Positions 14,820 through 23,929 are shown, counted from the first letter of the stretch. The stretch is 42,777 nucleotides of DNA from JAWXCB01 sp034440455 (GCA_034440455.1 JAWXCB010000071.1:1-42777); one strand, 5' to 3'. Notes: a model not told the origin generated them from the sequence alone. A program made the numbers and translations.

Positions 14820-17243
14820 CTATAGCTGCCCAAAATCCAGCCCGATTCTTACTCCGAACTCATTCGGGTGGTTTTTGCTGATGCTGAACACAAAATCGAG
14901 CCTGAGTACTCGCAGGATGTTTTCAATTCCTATATTCAATTCCATGTAATCTTTAAAATCCTCTGAATAAATAAAATGCGCCCCAAATACTTCCTGAAAT
15001 TTCAGTTTTCGGAATCCGGGGATTTTATTGAAAAAGAAACCCTCGAAGTTGTGTTGAAAATGCGCCTCTATATACTTGTTTGTAGTGCTTGCCGCATAAT
15101 AATCAAGTAATTGGAAGCCATCGCGATAATTCAGCCCAAAAGCCGTTTGATTACCGTTGAAATGGCGATAATCCATTAACTCTACATTATTATTGCGGAG
15201 GAAGGTTCCCAATTTCACGGAATAGGATTCGTTGCCAAACATGCCCAACGATATTTCATCGGAAATTCTAAACTCAATAAAATCATAATCCAAATCACTT
15301 TCAATTACGCCCGGGATGGATTTCCTGTAGCTCACGGCAAATGTGGGCCACTTTGAGCCAAGCGCAATTTTCTGGTAAGGACGCGAAATAAATTTCTGCC
15401 CGGGCTTGTATTGCAGCGTTGCTGAAAAAGAAAACGCATCATGCTCTTCAAATTCAATGTTCGGCTCAAAATCTGCTTCTTTGTTTTTTACCGCAACAGC
15501 AGAAGTATTTTCAAGCGGCAGCCTGCGTTCATAAGCCACATTTGCCCAAAGCATCAATCCATTCACAATCTCTATTCGATGATTAATTTTTCCAAACCAA
15601 TCTTCAAAGATTTTCATGTAATTCTTTCCGCCAAACAGCGAATAGGCGGTATTCACCATTTCAGTAATCGGCTCGTTGCTGTTAAATTGAAACACTTTTC
15701 TTCCGCCTTCCAATTCGATGTAGGCAAGTTTTGCAGGACTGTAATCAAAGCGGGCTCGCAATGAAGAGTTAAAATGTTTATTTGAAAATCCATAGCGCGC
15801 GAGTGGTTCAAAGAGTAAGCTTCGTTCTCTGCTCAATTCTTTTAGGATTTCTGCTTTCAATTTCAGATTGAAACCCTCCACTGTGTTGTATTGCAACCCC
15901 TGAATGTAAGGCATGAAATTCACGTAGAGCTTCTTATGTGAATTTTGATAATTGTAGCCCAACACTAAATCCCACGGGTTAAACTTGTTTGCTTCACGAT
16001 CAATTTTTCGCAAGTATTCTTTTGATTGCTTCAAGTCTTCCAAACTGTCTTTCCGCGCATAATCTATTTTTTCTTCCTGCGTGAGCGGCACTGGGCGATA
16101 TTGTTCCCAATACACACTGTCTTTTTTATTCGCTTCCTCATCTACGCTGAGCAATTCATTGGTGAAATATTTTTTTGAAAACGTAGTGTTTACCTCATAA
16201 TCGCTGTACACGATGGCGAAGTAGCCTTCAGCCTTGATGCCGAGGAATCCAAAGTTGAATTCAAATCGCTGTGAAAGCTGCATCCACAAGGTATCCTGCA
16301 CGGGCGTATATACCTGCCTTATCCAAAGCGTGTCGAGAAAATTGATTTGGTTTTGTTTTGTGAGAAATACATCTAAGCTGTGGATGTTCCAACTTTCGTC
16401 CACGATATAAATAAAGCCTGAAAACGCAGGGTCATTTTTTCTGCGTGGTGTCACTTCAATTTTATTCACCAACTTGCCATTATCAGAAAATACGCCTGCA
16501 AGATGATAGCGGTAATAGAGCAGCGCGTTATCGCTGATAGGAGAAATAAAAACCCTTTCGCTCAACGGCTCGATGCGGATGTTGTTTTTGTAAAAATCAA
16601 AAATGTAAAAATCACCTGCGCGATTCCATGTGAACGCCTTGCTGTCACCGCTCACCTTTGAAGAAATGACATTTTCATTCAACAAATCAGGCTTCTGAAA
16701 GGAAAGCTCTGAAATGGATTCAGAGAGGTAAATAATGCCCGCATTATTTGAATCAAGCGAGCCGTCAAAATTGATTGGCTGCCCGAAAATTTTATCGGGC
16801 GCGCTCACTAATCGCTGCATGCCTTTTGTGTAAGCATTGCATTTGTAGTTTTCTATTTGGTCATAGTGGTATTGTCGAGTTGCAATTGCGTTTCGGATAA
16901 TGGCGTAAGCCGGGTCTTCTTTTCCGCTCACAACAACTTCACGCAAGCGGATTTCCTCAGGCTGCAAGGCAATATTCAATTCAACATCTTCATTTTGAAT
17001 TTCAATTTGGCGTATCTGCTTCGTGTAGCCGATGTACTGAAAAACAATATCAAACCTTCCTGCGCCTAACTCTAATTGGTACTGCCCTTCTGCATTTGTA
17101 GTTACGCCTTTCGTTGTTCCCAGCACATACACATTCGCAAATGAAAGCGGCTGCTTATTTTCATCCGTAACAACTCCATGCAGGTTGTTTGCCTGAGAAA
17201 ATAAAGCTGATAAAATGGCGGCTATAAAAAATGCTAAACGCAA
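14820..17243 (-). CDS. DUF5686 outer-membrane protein with carboxypeptidase-like regulatory domain
   Basis: An 807-residue protein. It has a signal peptide (MRLAFFIAAILSALFSQANN), then a carboxypeptidase-D regulatory-like beta-sandwich at about residues 22-105 (LHGVVTDENKQPLSFANVYV; TTNAEGQYQLELGAG), which is the common N-terminal domain of Bacteroidota outer-membrane proteins. The large middle and C-terminal part matches DUF5686 (AYAIIRNAIATRQYHYDQIE near residue 112; SGFIYIVDESWNIHSLDVFL; a beta-rich tail with alternating aromatic residues ending FGVRIGLDFGQL), suggesting an outer-membrane barrel. Function is unknown in the family; no plug or TonB box is seen. It is upstream of rpmI on the same strand, but the repeat and rpmI promoter lie between. 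Confidence 0.85.
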   Translation of the reverse strand: MRLAFFIAAILSALFSQANNLHGVVTDENKQPLSFANVYVLGTTKGVTTNAEGQYQLELGAGRFDIVFQYIGYTKQIRQIEIQNEDVELNIALQPEEIRLREVVVSGKEDPAYAIIRNAIATRQYHYDQIENYKCNAYTKGMQRLVSAPDKIFGQPINFDGSLDSNNAGIIYLSESISELSFQKPDLLNENVISSKVSGDSKAFTWNRAGDFYIFDFYKNNIRIEPLSERVFISPISDNALLYYRYHLAGVFSDNGKLVNKIEVTPRRKNDPAFSGFIYIVDESWNIHSLDVFLTKQNQINFLDTLWIRQVYTPVQDTLWMQLSQRFEFNFGFLGIKAEGYFAIVYSDYEVNTTFSKKYFTNELLSVDEEANKKDSVYWEQYRPVPLTQEEKIDYARKDSLEDLKQSKEYLRKIDREANKFNPWDLVLGYNYQNSHKKLYVNFMPYIQGLQYNTVEGFNLKLKAEILKELSRERSLLFEPLARYGFSNKHFNSSLRARFDYSPAKLAYIELEGGRKVFQFNSNEPITEMVNTAYSLFGGKNYMKIFEDWFGKINHRIEIVNGLMLWANVAYERRLPLENTSAVAVKNKEADFEPNIEFEEHDAFSFSATLQYKPGQKFISRPYQKIALGSKWPTFAVSYRKSIPGVIESDLDYDFIEFRISDEISLGMFGNESYSVKLGTFLRNNNVELMDYRHFNGNQTAFGLNYRDGFQLLDYYAASTTNKYIEAHFQHNFEGFFFNKIPGFRKLKFQEVFGAHFIYSEDFKDYMELNIGIENILRVLRLDFVFSISKNHPNEFGVRIGLDFGQL

Positions 17244-17293
17244 AGGAGAATGTTTGAAAAGACAATGTTACTAAACCTTCGTTTGAAGAAAGG

Positions 17294-17312
17294 AAAACGC
17301 TTTAGCGTTTTT
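17294..17312 (-). terminator. Candidate terminator after the 17336-18598 gene
   Basis: AAAACGC and GCGTTTT pair around TTTA, with a run of As on the plus strand that becomes Ts on the minus strand only partly. It lies 24 bases after the stop of the minus-strand gene. Short stem, so moderate confidence. Confidence 0.45.
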
Positions 17313-17335
17313 TAAATGACTAAAGGCGGGAACGC

Positions 17336-18598
17336 TTATCCTTTTCTTTTCATCAAATAATGGAAGCTGGCATTTACGCCAACCAGCACATTATAGGTTT
17401 GTGACGCTTGCGGAACAAAGTAGGGAAATGCGTGAATATCAGATGAAATGCTGGCGCGTGTGCCAAGCGTGACGAAGTAATTCGGACTCACAAAAAGGTC
17501 GTATTCCAAGCCAAGCACAACTCCCAATTCATCGCGGTTAAATGGTTCGGTAGCGTTTTGCAAATCCAAATTGTTCATCTTGATGCTCGCTTCTTTCAAT
17601 CTACTGTATTGCAATCCCGCAACAAAGTTTATCACGCGGGGATTTAGCGCTTTGCCGCCCATCTTTGTCATCTTGTATTTAAACAGAACGGGAACGCTCA
17701 TATATTCCAAATCAATTTCTCCGTCAACATGCACTTTGCCATAGCGCAACTCTGAGTATTTCTGTCCTTGCTGCGAACAGAAAATCAACTCTGTTTCCAC
17801 TCCGAATTTTCTCGAAAAATCATAGCCCATTGAAACTGCATAATACGCGCCCAAGTCTAATTTTCTGTGAATGTTCCCGCCAATTATCTGGTCAAGCTTA
17901 CTGTCATTAATTAAAACCATGCTGTGGTTCAGCCCTCCTTCTATTCCGACATGAAATCCTTTAATTGCCGATTGTTTTCTTTCCAGTTTGTTTCTCGCAT
18001 GATTGAATTTCACATCCTGTGGCGTTGCATCCGTTTCGAGCAACAAGCGCTCAACAGGCATCAAATCATTTGCAGCGATTGCATCCGATTGAAAGCTATT
18101 TTGTGTGATACTTGAATGAGCATCCGGCAATAATTCATTTGATGCATTTACAAAAACTGATTTTGCGTCTGCGCTGGTGTTCCTTTCATACTTATTTGGA
18201 AGCAATTCGTTATTAGCTGTATTGGCTATTTCCGCAAATGGATTATGAAGCGACAAAGGAATAGATGAGCCCCCTGTTGAATAGAGTTGGCTGGGCAGAT
18301 TGTTTCCTAAGAAAATTGCTTCGTTGGAAATTTGCTCTGTCGCGCCCTTCTTAAAAAACGAAACGTACAACCCTTGCAAGTCATACGTCAGGTAAACATT
18401 TACCGCTGTTAATGGAATAAGGAGAAGGAGCAACGCATGATACCAATGGTCATGCTTCACGCGCTGGCGGTCTTCATCAAGTTTATATTCGACTCTATCC
18501 CAAAGGTCACCCGCTGGAGACACCTCGGAATTTCTTAATTCCCTGAAATGCTTATCGAAAACGCTGCCTTTATCTTCATTGTTCCTGACAATCCTCAT
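17336..18598 (-). CDS. Single-TM protein with barrel-like C-terminal domain, partner of an ECF sigma factor
   Basis: A 420-residue protein. Residues 1-57 are charged and have no signal peptide (DKHFRELRNSEVSPAGDLWD, a form common in small anti-sigma-like regions), residues about 58-75 form one transmembrane helix (HALLLLLIPLTAVNVYLTY), residues 80-210 are a low-complexity Asn/Ser linker, and residues about 215-420 resemble an outer-membrane beta-barrel domain of the PorT/OMP_b-brl_2 kind (GFHVGIEGGLNHSMVLIND; VGLEYDLFVSPNYFVTLGTR; YNVLVGVNASFHYLMKR). It is 144 bases downstream of the ECF sigma gene on the same strand, so a sigma-regulating role is plausible but not shown by a recognised anti-sigma domain. 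The topology is odd: an inner-membrane anchor attached to a barrel-type domain. Confidence 0.65.
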   Translation of the reverse strand: MRIVRNNEDKGSVFDKHFRELRNSEVSPAGDLWDRVEYKLDEDRQRVKHDHWYHALLLLLIPLTAVNVYLTYDLQGLYVSFFKKGATEQISNEAIFLGNNLPSQLYSTGGSSIPLSLHNPFAEIANTANNELLPNKYERNTSADAKSVFVNASNELLPDAHSSITQNSFQSDAIAANDLMPVERLLLETDATPQDVKFNHARNKLERKQSAIKGFHVGIEGGLNHSMVLINDSKLDQIIGGNIHRKLDLGAYYAVSMGYDFSRKFGVETELIFCSQQGQKYSELRYGKVHVDGEIDLEYMSVPVLFKYKMTKMGGKALNPRVINFVAGLQYSRLKEASIKMNNLDLQNATEPFNRDELGVVLGLEYDLFVSPNYFVTLGTRASISSDIHAFPYFVPQASQTYNVLVGVNASFHYLMKRKG

Positions 18599-18742
18599 AC
18601 TCGGTTTTTGGTAAAAAAATCTTGCTCGCCTTGTTGGTCAACACACCTGCAAATAAGAAATTTCTATAAGGATAGGGCTAAAGATAGAAAAGTTGCATTG
18701 AATTTAACTGCCATTTTGCCGGCTATTGTAGAAATAAATAGA

Positions 18743-19315
18743 CTATAAGCCGCTCTCAACAGCCACTCTCTGGGTAGAAAGGATTTTCTTCTGTAAGATA
18801 ACGCGCGCCCGCGCTAACTGAGATTTTGATGTGCCCTCGTTGATTTCAAGCATTTTCGCAATCTCTTTGTGCGAATAGCCTTCCACAACATATAAATTGA
18901 ATATCGTGCGGTAGCCGGGCGACAGACTCTGCACCATGTGCATTAAATCTTGATGGTCTAAGTCGTCAAAATGGTTTTCGTCAATGATGTCAATCGGCTT
19001 GTCTTGTGCATCTACAATCGAGTACATGCTGACACTCTTTCTCAAAAACTCAATGGAAGTATTGATAAAAATTCTGCGCATCCAGCCTTCAAAAGAACCT
19101 TCGTGCCTGAATTTTGCGATGTAGCGAAATACTTTGATGAAACCTTCCTGCAACACATCTTCTGCGCTGTGATAATCCTTTGCGTAGCGCAAACAAACAC
19201 TAAACATTTTTGGGGAGTAGCGATAATAGAGCGCTCTTTGCGCGTTACGGTCACCTATAACGCAACCGTTGATTAATTCGCTTTCGGTAAATGCCGGTGA
19301 TTTTTCGGCTTTCAT
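18743..19315 (-). CDS. ECF-type RNA polymerase sigma factor
   Basis: A 190-residue sigma-70 family protein. Region 2 is at about residues 25-95 (ALYYRYSPKMFSVCLRYAKD; SAEDVLQEGFIKVFRYI; GSFEGWMRRIFINTSIEFLR) and region 4 at about 125-180 (LSPGYRTIFNLYVVEGYSHK then EIAKMLEINEGTSKSQLARA, a helix-turn-helix). There is no region 1.1 or 3, as expected of extracytoplasmic-function factors. It probably directs transcription of envelope genes under control of its downstream partner. Upstream on the minus strand, TTGACA followed after about 15 bases by CTGCTTTG is a partial promoter match. Confidence 0.93.
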   Translation of the reverse strand: MKAEKSPAFTESELINGCVIGDRNAQRALYYRYSPKMFSVCLRYAKDYHSAEDVLQEGFIKVFRYIAKFRHEGSFEGWMRRIFINTSIEFLRKSVSMYSIVDAQDKPIDIIDENHFDDLDHQDLMHMVQSLSPGYRTIFNLYVVEGYSHKEIAKMLEINEGTSKSQLARARVILQKKILSTQRVAVESGL

Positions 19316-19438
19316 CTGTTTGTTTGGATTACCCTTCTAAGTTAAATGCTTTCATTTAAAATTCAAAGCAGTTTTGTAATTTTTTTGTCAACAAATGAGG
19401 AAAACAGCAAAAAACTTTGAGAAAACTTCAAAAAAGCG

Positions 19439-20230
19439 TCAGGTAATCTTAATCTTTCGGATATATTTTGAAAAAACGCTTGGTAAAAACCGTTTTAAAT
19501 AAACACCCATCACCTCTTTTCCCCCAATATTCATCTCTTCTTTTCCTCTTTTCATTCCTTCCAGAATTTTTGTAGCAACAAAGGCAGGCTCTAATCCGCC
19601 AGCGATTAACTCATCCATTTTATTGTGCAGGATACCATCGCCTTTCAGCGCATTTTCAGAAACATGCGTCTTCACAAATCCCGGGCAGATGATTGTTACC
19701 TGGATATTTTCCGTGTACACTTCTGAACGCAGCCCGTCAAAGAAGCCGTGCAGCGCATGTTTGGAAGCGGCATAGCCTGTGCGCAACGCAGTGCTGAATT
19801 TTCCGGTGAGACTACTGATGACTGCAATCTGTCCCGATTTTTGTTTCAGCATAAAAGGCAACACTGCTTTGGTCATCGCAATGCTGCCCATGAAATTTAC
19901 GTCCATGATTCGTTCATACACCTCAAGGCTCGTATCCTGCGCAAGTGCGCGTTGGCTGATTCCTGCATTGTTAAACAGCACATCTATTCTCCCGAATTTT
20001 TCCAGCACAGGTTTCACAATTGATTCAATGGTTTTGTAATCGCCCACATCCAATTGCACTATTGTAACTTTTGATACATCAGGACAATTTGCCTTCACTC
20101 TTTCTAACTCGTGTGTTCTGCGGGCTGAAATGATAACGTGCGCACCTTCTTTTGCAAACACATACGTCACCGCCTCACCGATACCTGATGATGCGCCCGT
20201 AATCCAAACGAATTTGTCTTTGTAAGTCAT
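19439..20230 (-). CDS. SDR-family NAD(P)-dependent oxidoreductase
   Basis: A 263-residue classical short-chain dehydrogenase: cofactor motif TGASSGIGEA at residues 11-20, NNAG at 87-90, and the catalytic Ser139/140, Tyr153 and Lys157 (ISSLTG; GYAASKHAL). The substrate loop and C-terminus (ICPGFVKTHVSENALKGDG) resemble the DltE/YqjQ-like group of broad-specificity SDRs. Substrate unknown. On the minus strand TATCTTTA sits 4 bases before the ATG, a one-mismatch -7 box that suggests a nearly leaderless message. It is separated from the DUF4365 gene by 23 bases but differs from it in base composition. Confidence 0.9.
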   Translation of the reverse strand: MTYKDKFVWITGASSGIGEAVTYVFAKEGAHVIISARRTHELERVKANCPDVSKVTIVQLDVGDYKTIESIVKPVLEKFGRIDVLFNNAGISQRALAQDTSLEVYERIMDVNFMGSIAMTKAVLPFMLKQKSGQIAVISSLTGKFSTALRTGYAASKHALHGFFDGLRSEVYTENIQVTIICPGFVKTHVSENALKGDGILHNKMDELIAGGLEPAFVATKILEGMKRGKEEMNIGGKEVMGVYLKRFLPSVFSKYIRKIKIT

Positions 20231-20253
20231 TGAATAAAGATATGCAGATGATG

Positions 20254-21276
20254 TCAGTATGGATCAAATACTCCATATTCTTTTGTGTGTTTTATTAGCT
20301 CTTGAACATACCATGATTCTTCTGGCATTATAGAAGTTAAAGTTCTTATACTGTATTCTCCTTTATGAGAAGCCAAAATAATTGCAGAAAATTCCCGGAG
20401 TTTAACATCCAAATTTTTATCCTTTATTATTTCTTCAAGGAATTTTATAAAATTTGGAATTGTGGCAACAATGGCTTCAACAGACTGACCTAATGAACCT
20501 CTTGAAATCATATTTTCTTCATCGATGAAGTGAAGAAGCTTAATAATGTCCTCTTTTTCAAAATTTTCCAGAAGCGTTTTACCATAATTTCTTGATTCGG
20601 CTGTATGCGAGTCCTTGTAAAATAACATATCGGGATGCCAAGGAATTACAGATAAATAATAAACAAGTGGTTCAGGTATATCAGTTATCGTATGGGTTTG
20701 AAAATAATTTACAAAAATGTCCCACACTTTATTTTTATCAGCATACTTTTTAAATAAAGTGTAGAGTCCCAAATAAATCTCGTCTGGGTTTGAAGATTTA
20801 AAAAGTTCTTTTGCAAACTCATAACTTATTTCAGGAACCTCACCTGTCAAATAAGGAATAAATCGTGTCGAGAAAGTAGTTTTGTTAATGAGATTAACTA
20901 AGGTTGGCTCATATGAAATAACTGTGTCAGCAGGATTTTGCAGTAAGTATCCTTTTATGTCAACCCAATATGCGCTTTCATATTCAGGAATATAATCAAT
21001 GCCATAAACAGGTAATGAATGTTTAGTCCAATAATCTCTGTGGTCTCCAATAGGTATTTTACACAAATTTGATTTTTTATCGAAATATGAATTGCCGGAT
21101 TTTATCTGTGCCCCAATAAAATTACCAGTCGGTCTTTCATTTTTTACTAATTCAACTAAGGCATCAATGCCAACATCATTTTGGTCAATTTTTTGAAAAA
21201 TACAATTGTGTGATTCAATCAATGTCCGAACATAGTTAATGCCTGCTTTCGCTGTCGCGTTAGTTTTTAAATACAT
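20254..21276 (-). CDS. DUF4365 domain-containing protein (putative PD-(D/E)xK nuclease-like)
   Basis: A 340-residue protein if started at the ATG at 21274-21276. A 27-residue longer form from 21357 would run into the neighbouring remnant and has no family resemblance. The N-terminal DUF4365 domain (residues 1-140) has DQNDVGIDALVEL, then GAQIKSGNSYF, the Asp and Q-x-K pattern of this restriction-endonuclease-like fold, and YWVDIKGYL. The rest is helical and unassigned. DUF4365 proteins occur in variable loci and are suspected of acting in defence or DNA processing, but no partner is present here. The gene is visibly richer in A and T than its neighbours, which suggests recent transfer. No signal peptide. 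Confidence 0.75.
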   Translation of the reverse strand: MYLKTNATAKAGINYVRTLIESHNCIFQKIDQNDVGIDALVELVKNERPTGNFIGAQIKSGNSYFDKKSNLCKIPIGDHRDYWTKHSLPVYGIDYIPEYESAYWVDIKGYLLQNPADTVISYEPTLVNLINKTTFSTRFIPYLTGEVPEISYEFAKELFKSSNPDEIYLGLYTLFKKYADKNKVWDIFVNYFQTHTITDIPEPLVYYLSVIPWHPDMLFYKDSHTAESRNYGKTLLENFEKEDIIKLLHFIDEENMISRGSLGQSVEAIVATIPNFIKFLEEIIKDKNLDVKLREFSAIILASHKGEYSIRTLTSIMPEESWYVQELIKHTKEYGVFDPY

Positions 21277-21319
21277 TGTCTCACTCGTTAAAGTTGCATT
21301 TGAAACTTGAATTTTAGCT

Positions 21320-21758
21320 ATGAAATGCACGACAATAGTGTGCGAAACAAAAAACATTTATGCAACAGTGGATGTAAAGGTGAGAGAAACGCTGCAATTT
21401 TCAAACAATACGGTGAACTATGCCATCGCGCAGGTGACAGGCGAAGAGGACAGTAACGATTGGCGGGGTGAAACACAAAGCGTTCAGGATTGATTCACAA
21501 TCATGGACAAAGGGAGCGATTAACAAGTCGTATGAATCAAACAATGCGGAGTGGGATAAATCACGACAGGTAGCGGACGAAAAAATTAAAGCAGCGATGA
21601 GTCAAAAAGGAATTAAGAAGGGCTATACAAATGAATTGGGCTATGTGGTAACCTATAAAACAGAATGGTTTGTGCCGGGTATCGGCATGGCGAAAATGGA
21701 TGTTTACGAGAACTACGGGTTCATCCTTTCACATTCTACGCTGGATGCTATTAAGTAA
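21320..21758 (+). pseudogene. Frameshifted fragment of an unrecognised protein
   Basis: Two plus-strand frames fit end to end. Frame one, from an ATG at 21320, reads NIYATVDVKVRETLQFSNNT and then SNDWRG and stops at 21491-21493. Frame two, open from about 21438, continues as KHKAFRIDSQSWTKG through to 21758. They join smoothly if one base is gained or lost in the G-rich run at 21462-21468, giving one protein of about 145 residues. The C-terminal tail (TEWFVPGIGMAKMDVYENYG) has a weak likeness to TapB/DUF3108-type tails. There is no signal peptide or obvious true start, so the N-terminal part is probably missing, cut off where the DUF4365 gene begins. A sequencing error in the G run is possible. 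Confidence 0.5.
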
Positions 21759-21847
21759 ATAACATGCAGCCTCTTTTAAGTGGCACTTCGATAAGCTCAG
21801 TGTAAACTGTGGGCAAGCGCCCTATTTCGACTCACTTCCCTAAAATG

Positions 21848-21878
21848 AAAAAGGCATCCATTTATCGGATGCCTTTTT
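21848..21878. terminator. Bidirectional terminator hairpin
   Basis: AAAAAGGCATCC and GGATGCCTTTTT form a perfect stem around a short loop, with A and T runs on both sides. It serves the plus-strand remnant (stop at 21758) and may also serve the minus-strand gene at 21985. Confidence 0.85.
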
Positions 21879-21984
21879 CATGCTCAACCGGCACACACTA
21901 TATGTACCACTCCCCACTCCCGTCTTCCCCGCAAGTCATTCGCTTCAATTACTGACGGGTTCACTGGCCGGGCAAGCTTATTCG

Positions 21985-22944
21985 TTATTGATCGTCTGAT
22001 TTGCTGGTAAGAATGTTGCCCACTTCAACAGGCGGGATGAAGGTTTCGATGTTTTCTTCATTCGTCAATTTGACTCTGTAGAAAACCGAGTTGCTTTTCA
22101 CAACTTCTTCATCCAGATATTGAAAAGGAATGGACAAATCACTGATGTCTTTTTTGCCAATCACCGCGATGGTTTCATAATTGACGCCATCTACGCTGCG
22201 CTCCACCTGAAAATCTTTGTAGCCTTTGGTTTCTGCATTTTTAACGCTGATCATAATATTTTCTTTGCGCACATCTGCGCTCAGATACACATTTCTGAAA
22301 ATGCGGTGTCCGCAAAAGCTGAGGTTGGTGGAGTCAATCGTGCCCCCGTCAACATTCATAAAACTATTGGAGCAGATGTCAATGCCGCCTTTAATGACGC
22401 CTGTTTGCGAGTTCACTAATTTTTTATTGGAAATCAGGTTGCCGCCTTGTCCGGTAATGAGCCCGATGTTGTCGGTGATGTTGCCCACCACCATGCTTTC
22501 TTGATTAATCAGTTCGCCTGAGTTGATGAAATCGCCAGCTACTTCAAGAATATGTTTGTTGTAAATCAGCCCGCGATTGTTGATAGCATCAAGCACCGTA
22601 GTGCCGAAGTTGATGAACCTGCCTGAAGGCAGCACTACCATTTTATTGTTGCCCATGAAGGAGCCTGTTCTGCGCACGAGCACAGTGCCTTTCACCACGA
22701 TGTCGGTGGTAAGCTTCACATCATTATTGATAACTATCGTATCTGTTTCCTGAATGATGTTGCCGGGATAAGCCGGAGTCCAGATGTTTGCATCATTATA
22801 GGCTCCGTTAAGATTTGCAGTGTATGTTTTAGCGCTAATTGAAAAACTGAAACCGAGAAGCGCTGCGAGAATCAGCGCGAGCGCATGAAGAAGATGGAAC
22901 CTGGTTTTTTCTGACGTAAAATTCCTGTGTAGAGTATAATTCAT
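21985..22944 (-). CDS. Secreted surface protein, probably lacking its T9SS tail
   Basis: A 319-residue protein with a long signal region: about 17 residues precede a hydrophobic core ending FSFSISAKTYTAN near residue 43. Residues 44-190 are repetitive parallel-beta elements (VVKGTVLVRRTGSFMGNNKM; HILEVAGDFINSGELINQES). Residues about 228-300 are the YKDFQVERSVDGVNYETI module that in the 7861-9594 protein stands just before the T9SS sorting tail. Here the protein ends ten residues after VEVGN with no sorting domain, and the three frames downstream show none, so it may be C-terminally truncated or retained in the periplasm. Start chosen as the first ATG; a later in-frame start would shorten the signal region. 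Function unknown. Confidence 0.65.
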   Translation of the reverse strand: MNYTLHRNFTSEKTRFHLLHALALILAALLGFSFSISAKTYTANLNGAYNDANIWTPAYPGNIIQETDTIVINNDVKLTTDIVVKGTVLVRRTGSFMGNNKMVVLPSGRFINFGTTVLDAINNRGLIYNKHILEVAGDFINSGELINQESMVVGNITDNIGLITGQGGNLISNKKLVNSQTGVIKGGIDICSNSFMNVDGGTIDSTNLSFCGHRIFRNVYLSADVRKENIMISVKNAETKGYKDFQVERSVDGVNYETIAVIGKKDISDLSIPFQYLDEEVVKSNSVFYRVKLTNEENIETFIPPVEVGNILTSKSDDQ

Positions 22945-23088
22945 GGTGTTGGTTTACTCCTGTGAAATACTCGCCTGTGTACGTGCCTTGATGAATGAAG
23001 GTTACAGGTAGAATTAAGTTTTTCTTAAAAAGATTATTTCCCCTCTGCTACTGTGGTTAACTGCTTCTTTCGGAGCAGATGAATGCCG

Positions 23089-23096
23089 TATTTTTG
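23089..23096 (+). promoter_or_regulatory. -7 box of murQ
   Basis: TATTTTTG is an exact TAnnTTTG match 25 bases before the murQ ATG at 23122. A longer in-frame start at 23083 would lie upstream of this box, which argues for the 23122 start. Confidence 0.45.
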
Positions 23097-23121
23097 GTCA
23101 GCAATTTTCACTCAGATTCTC

Positions 23122-23922
23122 ATGGAAAAAATCACCGAACAATCCTCTCTTTATCAGCACCTCGAAAAAATGAGCGTGGAGGAAATCCTCACCGGCATTA
23201 ATAAAGAAGACCAGAAAGTGGCGAAAGTGGTGAAGAAGCTGATACCGAAAATTGCAAAGCTGGCTGATGATATTGTTGACCGCATGTTGAGCGGGGGAAG
23301 GCTGTTTTACATTGGCGCAGGCACCAGCGGCAGGCTTGGCATTGTTGACGCTTCGGAATGTCCGCCTACGTTTGGCGTGCCGCAGGGCATGGTGATTGGG
23401 CTGATTGCAGGCGGTGATACCGCAATCAGAAAAGCGGTGGAGTTTGCAGAAGATAATTACGAGCAAGGCTGGTTTGATTTGCAGAAAGACAATGTGAGCC
23501 AACAAGATATAGTGATTGGAATTGCAGCCTCAGGCTCTACGCCTTATGTAGTTGGCGCGCTGCAACAATGCAAGCGCAACGGAATTCTCACCGGATGTAT
23601 TACTTGCAATCCGGGCGCGCCCGTGACGCGCTTTGCCGACCACCAGATTGAAGCGGCAGTAGGTCCTGAGTTTGTGACAGGTAGCACGCGCATGAAAGCC
23701 GGCACCGCGCAAAAATTGATTCTCAATATGCTATCCACTTCGGTGATGATTCGCCTCGGCAGAGTGAAGGGCAACAAAATGGTGGACATGCAACTGAGCA
23801 ATGACAAACTCATTGACCGTGGCGCGCGCATGGTGCAGGAATCCCTCAATATTTCCTACGAAAAAGCCAAAGAGCGCCTGCTGCAACACGGCAGCGTAAG
23901 AAAGGCGGAGGAGGCGAAGTAA
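23122..23922 (+). CDS. murQ: N-acetylmuramic acid 6-phosphate etherase
   Basis: A 266-residue SIS-fold enzyme that cleaves the lactyl ether of MurNAc-6-phosphate to give GlcNAc-6-phosphate and D-lactate, in peptidoglycan recycling. Family landmarks: FYIGAGTSGRLGIVDASECP with the active-site Glu of SECPPTFG, GIAASGSTPYVVGAL near residue 133, and the SIS-type GSTRMKAGTAQKLILNML segment at about 188-205. The start is MEKITEQSSLYQHLEKMS; the 13 upstream residues of the longer frame do not look like protein. It lies alone, with a palindromic repeat just after its stop. D-lactate released here could feed the dehydrogenase at 30930-33866, an inference only. Confidence 0.95.
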   Translation: MEKITEQSSLYQHLEKMSVEEILTGINKEDQKVAKVVKKLIPKIAKLADDIVDRMLSGGRLFYIGAGTSGRLGIVDASECPPTFGVPQGMVIGLIAGGDTAIRKAVEFAEDNYEQGWFDLQKDNVSQQDIVIGIAASGSTPYVVGALQQCKRNGILTGCITCNPGAPVTRFADHQIEAAVGPEFVTGSTRMKAGTAQKLILNMLSTSVMIRLGRVKGNKMVDMQLSNDKLIDRGARMVQESLNISYEKAKERLLQHGSVRKAEEAK

Positions 23923-23929
23923 GCACAGC

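Noticed and set aside
21277..21357. Longer start for the DUF4365 protein
   Set aside because: The extra 27 residues do not resemble the family and overlap the plus-strand remnant.
23083..23121. Longer start for murQ
   Set aside because: The upstream ATG lies before the -7 box, and the 13 added residues do not look like part of the enzyme.
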